The notes beneath the pieces are model-generated. The model was given only the letters and a program-made list of their open reading frames with translations, was not told the DNA's origin and did not search any database. Source: an uncultured Pseudomonadota bacterium (GTDB lineage Bacteria; Pseudomonadota; Gammaproteobacteria; Burkholderiales; Rhodocyclaceae). From it: a DNA stretch of 51,360 nt. Positions 18,864 through 28,050 of the stretch are shown piece after piece (position 1 is the stretch's first letter; each line of letters opens with the position of its first letter). Location of the stretch: assembly GCA_946479855.1 (NCBI GenBank), contig CAMLHL010000011.1:1-51360 (forward strand), given 5' to 3'. Made by a program: the position numbers and the translations under genes.

Positions 18864-20297
18864 ATGACCCGCCACACCAAGATCGTCGCCACGCTGGGAC
18901 CCGCCTCGTCGACCCCGGAAGTCCTTGAACGCATGGTCCACGCCGGCATCGATGTGGTCCGGATGAATTTCTCGCACGGCACGGCCGACGACCACAAGGC
19001 GCGCGCCGAAGGCATCCGCGCCGCTGCCGCCAAATATGGCCGGACCATCGGCATCCTCGGCGACCTGCAGGGACCGAAGATTCGTGTCGGCAAGTTTGCC
19101 GATGGCAAGATCACGCTGGCCGTCGGCGCCGCCTTCACCCTCGATGCCACCTGCCCCTTGGGCAACCAGGAACGCGTCGGCCTTGACTACAAGGATCTGC
19201 CCAAGGACGTCGTCCATGGCGACATCCTGCTCCTCGACGACGGCCGCCTGAAGCTCGAGGTCACCGGCGTGCGCGGCCCGGAAATCCACACCCGCGTGCT
19301 GGTCGGCGGCGAGCTCTCGAACAACAAGGGCATCAACCGCCAGGGCGGCGGCCTGACCGCGCCGGCGCTGACCGCCAAGGACATGGACGACATCAAGACG
19401 GCGGCGCAGATCGGCGTCGATTTCGTCGCCGTCTCCTTTCCGAAGAGTGCTGCCGACATGTACATGGCCCGCCAGCTGCTGCGCGCCGCCGGCAGCAGCG
19501 CCGTGCTGATCGCCAAGATCGAGCGGGTCGAGGCGGTGACCAACCTGGAAGAAATCCTCGACGCCTCCGACGGCGTCATGGTCGCCCGCGGCGACCTCGC
19601 CGTCGAAGTCGGCGACGCCTCGGTGCCGGCCCTGCAGAAGAAGATGATCCGCCTGGCCCGCGACAAGAACAAGCTGACCATCACCGCGACGCAGATGATG
19701 GAATCGATGATCCAGTCGCCGGTGCCGACCCGCGCCGAAGTCTCCGACGTCGCCAATGCCGTGCTCGATGGCACCGATGCGGTGATGTTGTCGGCCGAAA
19801 CCGCCGCCGGCAAGTACCCGGTCGAGGTCGTCGAATCGATGGCCCGCATCTGCGTCGAGGCCGAGCGCTCGGCCGAAGTCACCCTCGACCGCGAATTCCT
19901 CGACCGCGTGTTCACCCGCATCGACCAGTCGATCGCCATGGCGGCGATCTGGACGGCGCATCACCTCAAGGTCAAGGCCATTGCCGCACTGACCCAGTCC
20001 GGCTCGACGGCGCTGTGGATGAGCCGCCTGAACTGCGGCGTGCCGATCTACGCGCTGACCCCGGATGCCGAATCGGTCGGCCGCATGGTCCTCTACCGCG
20101 GCGTCTGCCCGCTGCCGATGAAGCAGCAGCACACCGACCGCGACCTGTTGCTGGCCGAAGCCGAGCAACTCCTGATCGACCGTGGTGTCGTAGAGAAAGG
20201 CGACTTGATCGCGCTGACCATCGGCGAGCCGATTGGCTGCGTGGGCGGCACCAACACGCTGAAGATCGTCCGCGTCGGCGAGCACCAAATCAACTAG
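18864..20297 (+). CDS. pyk: Pyruvate kinase (477 aa)
   Basis: This enzyme converts phosphoenolpyruvate and ADP to pyruvate and ATP. The start MTRHTKIVATLGPASS is the classic N-terminus. Further signatures are FSHGTADDH, ILGDLQGPKIRVGKF, VLIAKIERVEAV (catalytic Lys), VMVARGDLAVEVG and TITATQMMESMI. The C-terminal allosteric domain is complete. A strong GGGAAGGGAAGAG ribosome site precedes the ATG. Placing a glycolysis-only enzyme beside fbp in one cluster suggests post-translational control decides the direction of flux. Confidence 0.96.
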   Translation: MTRHTKIVATLGPASSTPEVLERMVHAGIDVVRMNFSHGTADDHKARAEGIRAAAAKYGRTIGILGDLQGPKIRVGKFADGKITLAVGAAFTLDATCPLGNQERVGLDYKDLPKDVVHGDILLLDDGRLKLEVTGVRGPEIHTRVLVGGELSNNKGINRQGGGLTAPALTAKDMDDIKTAAQIGVDFVAVSFPKSAADMYMARQLLRAAGSSAVLIAKIERVEAVTNLEEILDASDGVMVARGDLAVEVGDASVPALQKKMIRLARDKNKLTITATQMMESMIQSPVPTRAEVSDVANAVLDGTDAVMLSAETAAGKYPVEVVESMARICVEAERSAEVTLDREFLDRVFTRIDQSIAMAAIWTAHHLKVKAIAALTQSGSTALWMSRLNCGVPIYALTPDAESVGRMVLYRGVCPLPMKQQHTDRDLLLAEAEQLLIDRGVVEKGDLIALTIGEPIGCVGGTNTLKIVRVGEHQIN

Positions 20298-20347
20298 GTC
20301 TGTAAAATAGACCAATCAGCTAAACACGAAACCGAACAGGAGTTCCC

Positions 20348-21412
20348 ATGCCGCTCGTATCCATGCGCCAACTGCTCGACCATGCCGCCGAAAACGGCTA
20401 CGGTCTGCCCGCCTTCAACGTCAACAACATGGAACAGGTCTGGGCCATCATGGAAGCCGCCGCCCAGGTCGACGCCCCGGTCATCATGCAGGCCTCGGCC
20501 GGCGCCCGCAAATACGCCGGCGAGCCCTTCCTGCGCCACCAGATCCTGGCCGCCCTCGAAGCCTACCCCAACATCCCCATCGTCATGCACCAGGACCACG
20601 GCCAGAGCCCGGCCGTGTGCATGGCCGCGATCCGCTCCGGCTTCACCTCGGTGATGATGGACGGCTCGCTGCAGGCCGACGGCAAGAGCGTCGCGACCTA
20701 TGAATACAACGTCGAAGTGACCCGCAAGGTCACCGAATTCGCCCATGCTATCGGCGTTTCCGTCGAAGGCGAACTCGGTGTCCTCGGTTCGCTGGAAACC
20801 ATGAAGGCCGACAAGGAAGACGGCCACGGCGCCGAAGGCCACATGACCCGCGAAGACCTGCTGACCGACGTCGAGCAGGCCGCCGATTTCGTCAAGAAGA
20901 CCAACTGTGACGCGCTGGCCATCGCCATCGGCACCAGCCACGGCGCCTACAAGTTCACCAAGAAGCCGACCGGCGACATCCTGGCCATCGACCGCATCGC
21001 CGAAATCCACGCCCGCATCCCGAACACCCACCTGGTGATGCACGGCTCGTCTTCCGTGCCGCAGGAACTGCTCGCCGAGATCCGCGAATTCGGCGGCGAC
21101 ATGAAGGAAACCTACGGCGTGCCGGTCGAGGAAATCGTCAAGGGCATCAAGCACGGCGTGCGCAAGGTCAATATCGACACCGACATCCGCCTCGCCATGA
21201 CCGGCGCCATCCGCCGCTACCTGACCGAGCACCCGGACAAGTTCGATCCGCGCGACTACCTCAAGCCGGCCCGCGAAGCCGCCAAGAAGATCTGTCTGGC
21301 CCGCTTCGAAGCCTTCGGTACCGCCGGCCAGGCCGCCAAGATCAAGGCCATCGGCCTCGACAAGATGGCTGAACGTTACGCCAAGGGCGAGCTGAACCAG
21401 ATCGTCAAGTAA
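20348..21412 (+). CDS. fba: Fructose-bisphosphate aldolase class II, CbbA type (354 aa)
   Basis: This zinc-dependent aldolase joins or splits fructose-1,6-bisphosphate, and in Calvin-type enzymes also sedoheptulose-1,7-bisphosphate. Zinc ligands are visible in [19 protein letters not shown] and MHGSSSVP. The insert [16 protein letters not shown] after GSLET and the C-terminal [19 protein letters not shown] are typical of the CbbA/long class II subgroup. An AGGAG ribosome site precedes the ATG. In the 50-base gap from pyk, GGTCT/AGACC (20298-20314) forms a small inverted repeat around TAAAAT. A strong terminator follows. Confidence 0.96.
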   Translation: MPLVSMRQLLDHAAENGYGLPAFNVNNMEQVWAIMEAAAQVDAPVIMQASAGARKYAGEPFLRHQILAALEAYPNIPIVMHQDHGQSPAVCMAAIRSGFTSVMMDGSLQADGKSVATYEYNVEVTRKVTEFAHAIGVSVEGELGVLGSLETMKADKEDGHGAEGHMTREDLLTDVEQAADFVKKTNCDALAIAIGTSHGAYKFTKKPTGDILAIDRIAEIHARIPNTHLVMHGSSSVPQELLAEIREFGGDMKETYGVPVEEIVKGIKHGVRKVNIDTDIRLAMTGAIRRYLTEHPDKFDPRDYLKPAREAAKKICLARFEAFGTAGQAAKIKAIGLDKMAERYAKGELNQIVK

Positions 21413-21438
21413 TCACCGTCCATCACTTCCACATCACG

Positions 21439-21467
21439 AAAAAGCCGCCCGAGGGCGGCTTTTTTTC
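21439..21467 (+). terminator. Rho-independent terminator after fba
   Basis: AAAGCCGCC (21441-21449), loop CGAG and GGCGGCTTT, followed by further T residues (to 21466), form a strong stem with a T-run 30 bases past the fba stop. It closes the central-carbon cluster. The next 165 bases up to 21632 hold no gene I can support. Confidence 0.9.
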
Positions 21468-21632
21468 GGACCCGAATCCAATCCAGCCGACCATCGACTG
21501 CCTCTCGGCCAATGGTCGTTTTGGGGCAGATGGCCGTTTAGCCTTTCGCTCGCAAGTTGCTGTCCGGCGGATTGCGCCAAGCAGCCGCGCCGCAAGGGAC
21601 TGAGCGGCTGGACTCCCCCCGTCTGTTCTGGG

Positions 21633-21953
21633 TTAGCGCCGCTCTTTACCTTGCGTATCGCGACTCGGTGTTTTCGGAACGTGCCGGTCTTGATTGACCG
21701 TCGCTTTCTCGTGGCTCAGACCTTCATCGCTCATTCGTTGCTGAGCGCGATCCAAGCCCTGTTCCTGGTTGCCCGTCCACGGGGCATTGGCGTTGGCGGC
21801 TCCCTGGGTCGAGACGGGTGGATTGGCGGACGTGTCCCGGCCCATGCCAGCGCCGCCTATACCGGCGCCGCCGCCCGGCCCTCTGGCCATTGCGTCGGCA
21901 CCGAAACCGATCAAGCCGATCGTGCATAAAATAATTGCCAGATTTCTACGCAT
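21633..21953 (-). CDS. Secreted small Gly-rich protein of unknown function (106 aa)
   Basis: The start at 21953 (MRRNLAIILC) is set by a strong AAGGAG ribosome site. A Sec signal peptide spans about residues 1-24, with likely cleavage after ADAMA. The mature part starts with a Gly-rich run (RGPGGGAGIGGAGMG). It continues into a polar, mostly charged tail with QGLDRAQQRMSDEGLSHEKA, probably disordered with one short helix. I do not recognise the family. A periplasmic or surface role is inferred from the signal peptide alone. Confidence 0.7.
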   Translation of the reverse strand: MRRNLAIILCTIGLIGFGADAMARGPGGGAGIGGAGMGRDTSANPPVSTQGAANANAPWTGNQEQGLDRAQQRMSDEGLSHEKATVNQDRHVPKTPSRDTQGKERR

Positions 21954-21989
21954 AATGGTCTCCTTCCGTTTCGCTTGGTTATTTGAGCT

Positions 21990-22019
21990 TAGATACCTGG
22001 CTGATGAATGGAAAAACAA
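21990..22019 (-). promoter_or_regulatory. Candidate sigma-70 promoter for the Gly-rich secreted protein
   Basis: Read on the reverse strand: TTGTTT (22014-22019), an 18-base spacer, and TATCTA (21990-21995), about 37 bases upstream of the ATG at 21953. The match is moderate but lies in a locally AT-rich stretch. The rest of the 394-base gap between the divergent genes (21954-22347) holds the repeats at 22217-22260 and nothing else that I can identify. Confidence 0.4.
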
Positions 22020-22216
22020 AGCTGTAACAGCGTGTTTCATCCGCTCACCGTACTTTGTTTTCCCGGCAGGCTCACTCTCCGGGACCGGGGATGGACGCTG
22101 CCTGTGGCATGGCCTGCACGCTCCAGCGCCCCGCTGTCAGGCATCGCGCGCCATCGGCCGATCGAGCAGTCGCGCCGGGGGAGTGAGCAGCGAAAAGCGC
22201 ATGCCGGGCCACGATA

Positions 22217-22260
22217 CCTTCGAATGGCAGAAATGATTTGTAACAAATGCCTTCGAATGG
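22217..22260. repeat. Pair of 11-bp direct repeats flanking a 13-bp palindrome
   Basis: CCTTCGAATGG occurs at 22217-22227 and 22250-22260, exactly 33 bases apart (three helical turns). Between them is the perfect palindrome ATTTGT-A-ACAAAT (22236-22248). The block lies about 90 bases upstream of the lipoprotein gene at 22348 and looks like a protein-binding control region. Confidence 0.5.
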
Positions 22261-22347
22261 GCCCTTGCTGCGCCGAGTCCTAAGCTCAAGGCAAACAGTT
22301 TCACGCTGCTGCTGATTGCTCCAAGAGTGTTGTTGCCGGAGGACCAC

Positions 22348-22536
22348 ATGAAGACCATTTTCCAGTTCCTCATAGCCGTGATCATGCTGGCCAGCCTGAA
22401 CGCCTGCGTCGTAGCGCCGGCCTACCCCGGCTACATCGAACCCGGTGCGACCATCATGGTTCCGGCTCCCTATTACGGCCCTGCCTATTACGGCGTTGGT
22501 ATCGAATATCGCCGCGGGGGCTGGGGACGGCATTGA
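22348..22536 (+). CDS. Tiny lipoprotein (62 aa)
   Basis: The ATG at 22348 has a GGAGG ribosome site 5 bases upstream. Residues 1-19 form a lipoprotein signal ending in the lipobox LNAC, so the mature protein is lipid-anchored from Cys20. The mature part is Tyr-, Pro- and Gly-rich (APAYPGYIEPGATIMVPAPY, then YYGPAYYGVGIEYRRGGWG), resembling small proteobacterial outer-membrane lipoproteins of unknown function. It lies 89 bases before the BON-domain gene and may be co-regulated with it. Confidence 0.7.
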   Translation: MKTIFQFLIAVIMLASLNACVVAPAYPGYIEPGATIMVPAPYYGPAYYGVGIEYRRGGWGRH

Positions 22537-22625
22537 TCGTTCCGGGCATCGCCTGCATGAGCGGTTGCAGGCCATCCCGGACGGCCGGAATGTTGAGCTT
22601 TCTCTACCCAACGAAAGGACCGATC

Positions 22626-22955
22626 ATGAAAACCAGATTCACGACCACCTGTATCGTCATCGGAGCGCTGCTGACCCCCTACTTGGCTCATGCAGTCGAT
22701 TCGGACAGCGATCGCAAGCATCCGATGGCCTTCGTCAAGGATTCGGCGATTACCACCAAGGTCAAGGCAAAGCTGGCCGCCGAAAAAATGGGCAGCCTGA
22801 CCCACATCTCGGTGGATACCGACCGTAATGGCGCGGTGGTCCTGAGCGGCACCGTCAGGAGCCAGCAGGAAGCCGACAAGGCAGTGGCGATTGCGCACGG
22901 GACCGCCGGCGTGACCTCAGTATCGAGCAAACTGCAGGTCAAGCATGAGGACTAA
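22626..22955 (+). CDS. Periplasmic BON-domain protein (109 aa)
   Basis: A signal peptide (about residues 1-22, ending LAHA) is followed by one BON domain at about 38-107. The family pattern is clear: DSAITTKVKAKLAAE, then ISVDTDRNGAVVLSGTVRSQ and AVAIAHGTAGVTSVSSKLQV, with the conserved glycine of LSGTV. BON domains, as in OsmY, bind membranes or phospholipids in the periplasm, often under osmotic or envelope stress. The ATG at 22626 follows AAAGGA. A small hairpin with a T-run lies downstream. It is a short OsmY-like protein with one BON domain instead of two. Confidence 0.85.
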   Translation: MKTRFTTTCIVIGALLTPYLAHAVDSDSDRKHPMAFVKDSAITTKVKAKLAAEKMGSLTHISVDTDRNGAVVLSGTVRSQQEADKAVAIAHGTAGVTSVSSKLQVKHED

Positions 22956-22993
22956 AGGCGGGTTTGCTTGATTCTCCGGAAATCGCGGCCGGC

Positions 22994-23013
22994 ACGGGCC
23001 AATCCCGTTTTTT
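22994..23013 (+). terminator. Probable rho-independent terminator after the BON gene
   Basis: ACGGG (22994-22998), loop CCAAT and CCCGT (23004-23008), followed by five more T. The stem is short but the T-run is good. It lies about 40 bases past the BON stop codon and before the convergent phospholipase D-like gene. Confidence 0.55.
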
Positions 23014-23091
23014 GACCAGCGTGTCCGGCCCTCTTCATGCGTGCCAGAGCGCGACTTCCGGATAATCCCGCAGCGCCGGCTCGTCAGCGCC

Positions 23092-24687
23092 TCATAGTTC
23101 CTTGTCCAGCGGCAGCAACGACAGCATATTGACCTCACTCCTTTGGGCATCGCTGCGGGCCGGTTCGATGTCGTAGGCGACAGCCCCGGCCTCTTCCTGA
23201 GTGTGCCATACGAGGGCCGGCATGCCCCCCGCCGGGTTCGGGCGCAAGGCCAGACGATAGGAGTTAACCGGCTGCACCATGGCCTCGAAACGCGCCGCAA
23301 CCTGTTCGGCCAGTACCGAGCTGTCGATAATCAGGCCAATCTCGGTATTGAGATGCATGGAGCGTTGGTCGAAGTTCATCGAGCCGACAAACACCTTCTG
23401 GCGGTCGAAGACGAACAGTTTTGCGTGCAGCGAATAGTTGCCGTACCGCGAAATCGCCGCCGACTGGCCGCTGCCTCGCGGGTTGCCGAGCAGGGAGCGC
23501 ACCTCGTAGAGTTCGACCCCTTGACGCAGCAACGGTAGCCGGTAATGCATGTAGCCGGCCTGGGCGAGCAGGACGTTTGCCGATTCCAGAGAATTGGTCA
23601 GGACGCGCACCCTGACCTTGTGCTGGCGAAGCTCGCTGATGAGTTGCATCCCCTCGTCACCCGGTATCAGGTAAGGAGTGATGATCAGCAACTCGGAGCG
23701 CACGGCTTGCGTCGTGCCGACCACCGCCCGTTGCATCAACCGTCCCAGCATTGCGCCGCTTTCCACCTTTTTTTTGTCCGGACTGTCACAGACAACCACG
23801 GCATGTGCCCAGATCAGGGGCAGGCGGCCAGAGAGCATGCTGCCGAAGGGTTCCCCCGTGGCCACTCGCTTGACATAGTCGACCCCATCGGACTTCAGTT
23901 GCCGGTCCTCCTCTTTCAAGGCGGCACGATGCTCGTGGAGCACGGCATGGGAAGCGCTTCCACCGTCTAGTGCGCGGGCTGGAATCGACAGGGGGTTATT
24001 CCAATACTCGTCGAAGGTCGCCGAAAGCTGGCGGGTGATCGGGCCGGCCGCAAAGACATCGTCATCGGCAAATTGGGAGTCCGGATCGATCTGGAAAAAC
24101 TGATCGCCGATATTGCGCCCGCCGAGCAAGGCCATCGCATTGTCCACGACGAGCAGTTTGTTATGCATGCGGTAGTCGAGGCGATTGGCGTTGAAGGCGA
24201 ACTCGATGGCACGCAGCAGTTTGGCGTGGCCGCGATATGAAAAAGGATTGAAGATCCGGATCTCGACGGAAGGATGGGCCTCCAGGGCGGTGATCTGGTC
24301 GTCACCCGCCTCCGTCTCGCCATCATCGATGAGGATGCGCACCCGCACGCCGCGGTCGGCGGCCTGCAGCACGGCGTGGGTCAACAGGCGGCCGGTTTCG
24401 TCACCACGAAATATGAAATATTGCAGGTCGAGGCTACGTTCCGCCGCATTGATCATCTGCATGCGGAGCAGGAAGCCATCGGCACCCGCCGGAATGATGC
24501 GGAATCCGGAATTCCCCTTGTGGTCGCGCGAGGCCTGTTCAAAGCGTCGGCCCAGCCGGGTTTCCTCGGGATGCGCCAAGGCAGCGGAAACCGTCCTTGG
24601 AAAATCCGCCCCCGGCGGCAGCGATGCACAGCTACTGACGGCTGCGGCAATCACGACAACAAGCGCAAGGGTCAGCCGGCTGATCAT
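23092..24687 (-). CDS. Phospholipase D / cardiolipin synthase-like lipoprotein (531 aa)
   Basis: This PLD-superfamily protein has two HKD motifs: HNKLLVVD in the first half (near residue 178) and HAKLFVFD in the second (near residue 415), each followed by the usual GG-N or GS-N. The N-terminus is a lipoprotein signal with lipobox SSC near residue 21, which suggests membrane anchoring on the periplasmic side. The arrangement resembles the ClsC/YmdC type. It probably transfers phosphatidyl groups to make cardiolipin, although hydrolysis is possible. The ATG at 24687 is spaced better from the AGGAG site than the GTG one codon before it. It ends converging on the BON gene. Confidence 0.88.
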   Translation of the reverse strand: MISRLTLALVVVIAAAVSSCASLPPGADFPRTVSAALAHPEETRLGRRFEQASRDHKGNSGFRIIPAGADGFLLRMQMINAAERSLDLQYFIFRGDETGRLLTHAVLQAADRGVRVRILIDDGETEAGDDQITALEAHPSVEIRIFNPFSYRGHAKLLRAIEFAFNANRLDYRMHNKLLVVDNAMALLGGRNIGDQFFQIDPDSQFADDDVFAAGPITRQLSATFDEYWNNPLSIPARALDGGSASHAVLHEHRAALKEEDRQLKSDGVDYVKRVATGEPFGSMLSGRLPLIWAHAVVVCDSPDKKKVESGAMLGRLMQRAVVGTTQAVRSELLIITPYLIPGDEGMQLISELRQHKVRVRVLTNSLESANVLLAQAGYMHYRLPLLRQGVELYEVRSLLGNPRGSGQSAAISRYGNYSLHAKLFVFDRQKVFVGSMNFDQRSMHLNTEIGLIIDSSVLAEQVAARFEAMVQPVNSYRLALRPNPAGGMPALVWHTQEEAGAVAYDIEPARSDAQRSEVNMLSLLPLDKEL

Positions 24688-24834
24688 CACTGCTCTCCTC
24701 TTCCCGCATCGAATGGATCGCCCGGCTAGGCCAGGAGAGGTCTACCGGCGCTTCACACGGATCAGACAAGCTGCTGCGGATAGGGTTCGTCGGCAGAAAC
24801 GGTCCCCCGCCCCCCAAGGCGACCGAATCACCGT

Positions 24835-27800
24835 TCAGCGCACAGCGCTCCCCGGCAGCGCAAAGGTTTCAGCCGCTTCGTGGCGGACGGTATAAGTCGA
24901 TGCGATCGTCGACAGCAGGCTTTCCTGATCGCTGCCATCCGGTTTCTTGAGCACCACGCGGCATTGCAGCGTGGCGTCGACCTTGTTCCGGGTGACCGGC
25001 CGGCCGCGGGCGATATCGGCGCTGATACCGACCACGTCAACTTCGTAGATCGCCCAGTTGGCCGGCCGCGCGGCGATCCAGTTCACGACACGTTGCTCGG
25101 TGCTGTAGTAGTGGCGGCTGTTGGCATTGCCGGTGATCGGGAACATGTTTTCGGCGTTGCCGATGCCGCCGAGACGATGGTTGAGGATGTGCCCCTTGAC
25201 GTATTTGTTGGCGCTGCGCTGGCCGGGATCGGTTTCGAGCAGCGCCATCAGCCCGGATTGTGCACCGGCTTGCGGCTCGCTGCCGGGATGGCCGCGGACG
25301 AAGGCGGCGTTCAGGCCGTCGATGCGCATGCCGGTCGCGACCGTGGTGCCGGTCGGGTCGCCGCCGATGCGACCGGTACGCGGTTGATAGCGGGCGGTCA
25401 CCGGATGGACCGGATCGTCGAACAGGCTGAACAGGGTACGCAGATTGCTGACGATGATCGGATCATCCGGATTGGCGGCCAGCGCCGTGCGTGTCGAACC
25501 AATGACCGGGAGGGCGCCGCGCTGGGCATCGCTGGCGTTGCTGTCGCGGGCCAGGCGTTCAAACTGATCGAGGCGGTAGGCGACCGGACGCGGGTCAGTG
25601 CTGGCGACCATCGGCTGCGGGTTGCGCTCGTCGCCGGCAAAATAGACCTCGTGGCTCTCCCCGCCGGCAGTCCGGAACGGCTTGCGCTGGCGCCACCAGT
25701 TGGCGACTCGCCCGGCCGCACCACGCACAGCCCCCATGAAACGCCGGCCCAGGCGCACGATCCAGTCGACGACGCGATCAAGCGCCCGGTCGATCGGCGC
25801 ACGGATACGGTTGATGAGGTTGGTCACCGCGTCGCTGACCCGACCCAGCCCGACCAGCCGGGCGAGGAAGCTGATGACCAGCGTCAGCAGCCCGGCCATG
25901 GTCTGTTCAACGCGGTTGGCGGCGGCCGCGATGACGCCGCTGGCGATGGCGGCCATCGAGTCGATGAAGGCGGCGGCGACCTGGGCGATCTGGCGCAGGC
26001 GTTCGACAAAGAACATCACCGTGTTGTAGATGGCAATGATCGCCTGGATAAAGGCGCCTGCCGGGTTGAGCATGGAGAGCAGCCGGGTCACGGCGGCGAC
26101 CACGATGTTGTTGCGGACAAAGACCATGATCTGTTCCAGGACCATCTCGCGCAGGTTACTCAGGCTTTCACGGATGCGCTCCCAGGCCGCGGCCGGGCCG
26201 TCGCGAACCAGCGTGACGACGATGTCGAAGCCGGTTTCCATGGCATTCACTGCCGTTTCACCGACGGCGCGGACCAGTTTGCTGCGGATATTTTGCCAGG
26301 TCAGGCCGAGCACGCTGAGCACGAACTTGATGATTTCCTGCAACGTCAGCGCCTGCGGAATGTAGATGTTGGCGCCGGCCATCGCTCCGGTCAGCCAGCC
26401 GATCAGCGCCGCGCGCAGGTGGCTCAGGATGTTGCTCGCGAACTGGCGGAAACCCTGAACGGCGGCGCGCACCAGATTGCGTACGAAGCCGACCGGATTG
26501 GCAACGATGCGCCGGAAGGCACCCGCCGCCCGCCGCAGGTAAGGCATGACCGCCGGGGCAACGACATCGAAGATGATTTCGAGCAGGCTCATCACCTGCG
26601 CGCCAGCCCAGCCGACGAAGCGCCCGGCGAAATCGCCGAAGACACGGACGATGCGGCCGAAGGTCTGCACCGGTGTCAGCAGGTCGCTGATGCCCAGGCT
26701 GCGCAAGGTGTCCATGAACAGGCCGGGCAAGGCGGCGACGAAACCCATCAAACCGCCGAGCGCACCCTGGAACCAGGCCATGGCGCGCGGCACGGCGCGG
26801 CTCTGCTGCAGGTTCTGCCAGACCTCTTCCTGGCCGATCAGGCGCATGAAGCCGCCGATCAGCGCTTCGGCCGTGCGCGGCACCGCTTCGCCGGTGATCG
26901 GGTTGCGGCCGAGCACGGCGCAGAGGAGATCCCAGCCGCGCGTACCCTGGGCCAGGCCAGCCAGCGGCCGCAGCACCGCATCGCGGATAAACTGCAGGAT
27001 GCCGCTGACCAGATTGCCGACCCAATTGGTAATACGCGCGATCGGCTCGGTGACGATGCGCTTGGCGCGTTCCCAGACACCGCCCAGATCGAAGATGTCG
27101 GTCCAGCTCAGCGAGTCGAGGAAGCGGTCGACCGCCTGCCGGATGCTGCCGGCGACCAGCCCGAGACTGTTGATCTGCTGCTGCACCCAGCCGGCCACGC
27201 GGTCGATGATGCCGTAGCCGTCAAGCGCCCGGGTGATCAGCGCGCCGCCCGGCATCAGCTCGACGACGGCACGCAGCAGGTTGCCCGGCGAACGGTCGAC
27301 CGCCCGCAGGTTGATCGGATTGACTCCCAGCACCAGCGTGAACATCCGGAAGCCGGGGATGAAATTGGCATGCTCGGCAAAGTAGTTCAGGGCGTCGCCA
27401 AGGCCTAGCCGCTGCACCGCCGGCGGGCTGCGTTCGCTGACCTGCGGCGCGAGGCTGCGCTGAATGTTCGCCTGCCGGGCGGCGCCCTGCTGGATGGTGT
27501 GCGTCAGCTCATGGGCGATCAGTTCGCGACCGCCGGCGCTCTCCGGTTGCCAGGCGCCCGGCCCGAACCAGATCTGGTGGCCGACGGTGAAGGCCGCCGC
27601 GTTGAGCGCCGTGCTGGCCTGCGCGGCACGGGCGTCGCGATGAATGCGGACCTGACTGAAATCAGCAGCGAAACGCGCTTCCATATCCTGGCGCACCGCC
27701 TCGGGCAACGCCTCACCGCCGCCGGCCAGCGGCGGCCGGCTGGCCCGTTGCGGCATGCGCGGCACCGCCACGGCCGCCCCGCTGACGGGCTGCGCCCGGT

Positions 27801-28038
27801 GCAACAACGGCGGGCTGACCACGCTGGCCGGCCGGGTTGCCGTCGCCAGCGGCATGCTGACAATGCTGCGCGCCACATGGCGGGCCTCGACTTCGGCGGC
27901 ATCGCCGGGCGCCGATACTCGCAGGCTCTGACACTGGCGGCGCGGCGGCGTGCTCTGACGCACCGGCTCGGCCACCTTGACGGCCGCCGCTGGCATGGGC
28001 GGCGCGGGGCGATTGACGAGGCGGGCGGCGGCTTCCAT
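24835..28038 (-). CDS. eCIS-associated DUF4157 protein with C-terminal nuclease-like domain, probable toxin/cargo (1067 aa)
   Basis: Three parts are visible. First, a Pro/Ala-rich leader (1-108) and a DUF4157 domain (about 109-190) with the pattern MEARFAADFSQVRIHRD...ALNAAAFTVG...ELIAHELTHTIQQ; HELTH (176-180) is an intact HExxH zinc motif. Second, about 600 residues of amphipathic and hydrophobic helices rich in Val, Leu, Ile and Arg. Third, a C-terminal region (about 940-1045) with VKGHILNHRLGGIGNAENMF (947-966) and PITGNANSRH, resembling the His-Asn core of non-specific DNA/RNA endonucleases. DUF4157 is known to accompany eCIS effectors. It is the last gene of the eCIS operon, 12 bases after the ATPase gene. 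The toxin role is inference; the helical middle could be a packing or membrane-active segment. Confidence 0.85.
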   Translation of the reverse strand: MEAAARLVNRPAPPMPAAAVKVAEPVRQSTPPRRQCQSLRVSAPGDAAEVEARHVARSIVSMPLATATRPASVVSPPLLHRAQPVSGAAVAVPRMPQRASRPPLAGGGEALPEAVRQDMEARFAADFSQVRIHRDARAAQASTALNAAAFTVGHQIWFGPGAWQPESAGGRELIAHELTHTIQQGAARQANIQRSLAPQVSERSPPAVQRLGLGDALNYFAEHANFIPGFRMFTLVLGVNPINLRAVDRSPGNLLRAVVELMPGGALITRALDGYGIIDRVAGWVQQQINSLGLVAGSIRQAVDRFLDSLSWTDIFDLGGVWERAKRIVTEPIARITNWVGNLVSGILQFIRDAVLRPLAGLAQGTRGWDLLCAVLGRNPITGEAVPRTAEALIGGFMRLIGQEEVWQNLQQSRAVPRAMAWFQGALGGLMGFVAALPGLFMDTLRSLGISDLLTPVQTFGRIVRVFGDFAGRFVGWAGAQVMSLLEIIFDVVAPAVMPYLRRAAGAFRRIVANPVGFVRNLVRAAVQGFRQFASNILSHLRAALIGWLTGAMAGANIYIPQALTLQEIIKFVLSVLGLTWQNIRSKLVRAVGETAVNAMETGFDIVVTLVRDGPAAAWERIRESLSNLREMVLEQIMVFVRNNIVVAAVTRLLSMLNPAGAFIQAIIAIYNTVMFFVERLRQIAQVAAAFIDSMAAIASGVIAAAANRVEQTMAGLLTLVISFLARLVGLGRVSDAVTNLINRIRAPIDRALDRVVDWIVRLGRRFMGAVRGAAGRVANWWRQRKPFRTAGGESHEVYFAGDERNPQPMVASTDPRPVAYRLDQFERLARDSNASDAQRGALPVIGSTRTALAANPDDPIIVSNLRTLFSLFDDPVHPVTARYQPRTGRIGGDPTGTTVATGMRIDGLNAAFVRGHPGSEPQAGAQSGLMALLETDPGQRSANKYVKGHILNHRLGGIGNAENMFPITGNANSRHYYSTEQRVVNWIAARPANWAIYEVDVVGISADIARGRPVTRNKVDATLQCRVVLKKPDGSDQESLLSTIASTYTVRHEAAETFALPGSAVR

Positions 28039-28050
28039 CCCCTGCCGGGC

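Noticed and set aside
21468..21632. Possible gene remnant after the fba terminator
   Set aside because: No frame with family resemblance, no repeats or ends of a mobile element; left as unassigned spacer.
24880..27408. Forward-strand 842-codon frame opposite the DUF4157 gene
   Set aside because: Asp/His/Gln/Arg-rich shadow of the reverse-strand gene, with no motif or ribosome site.
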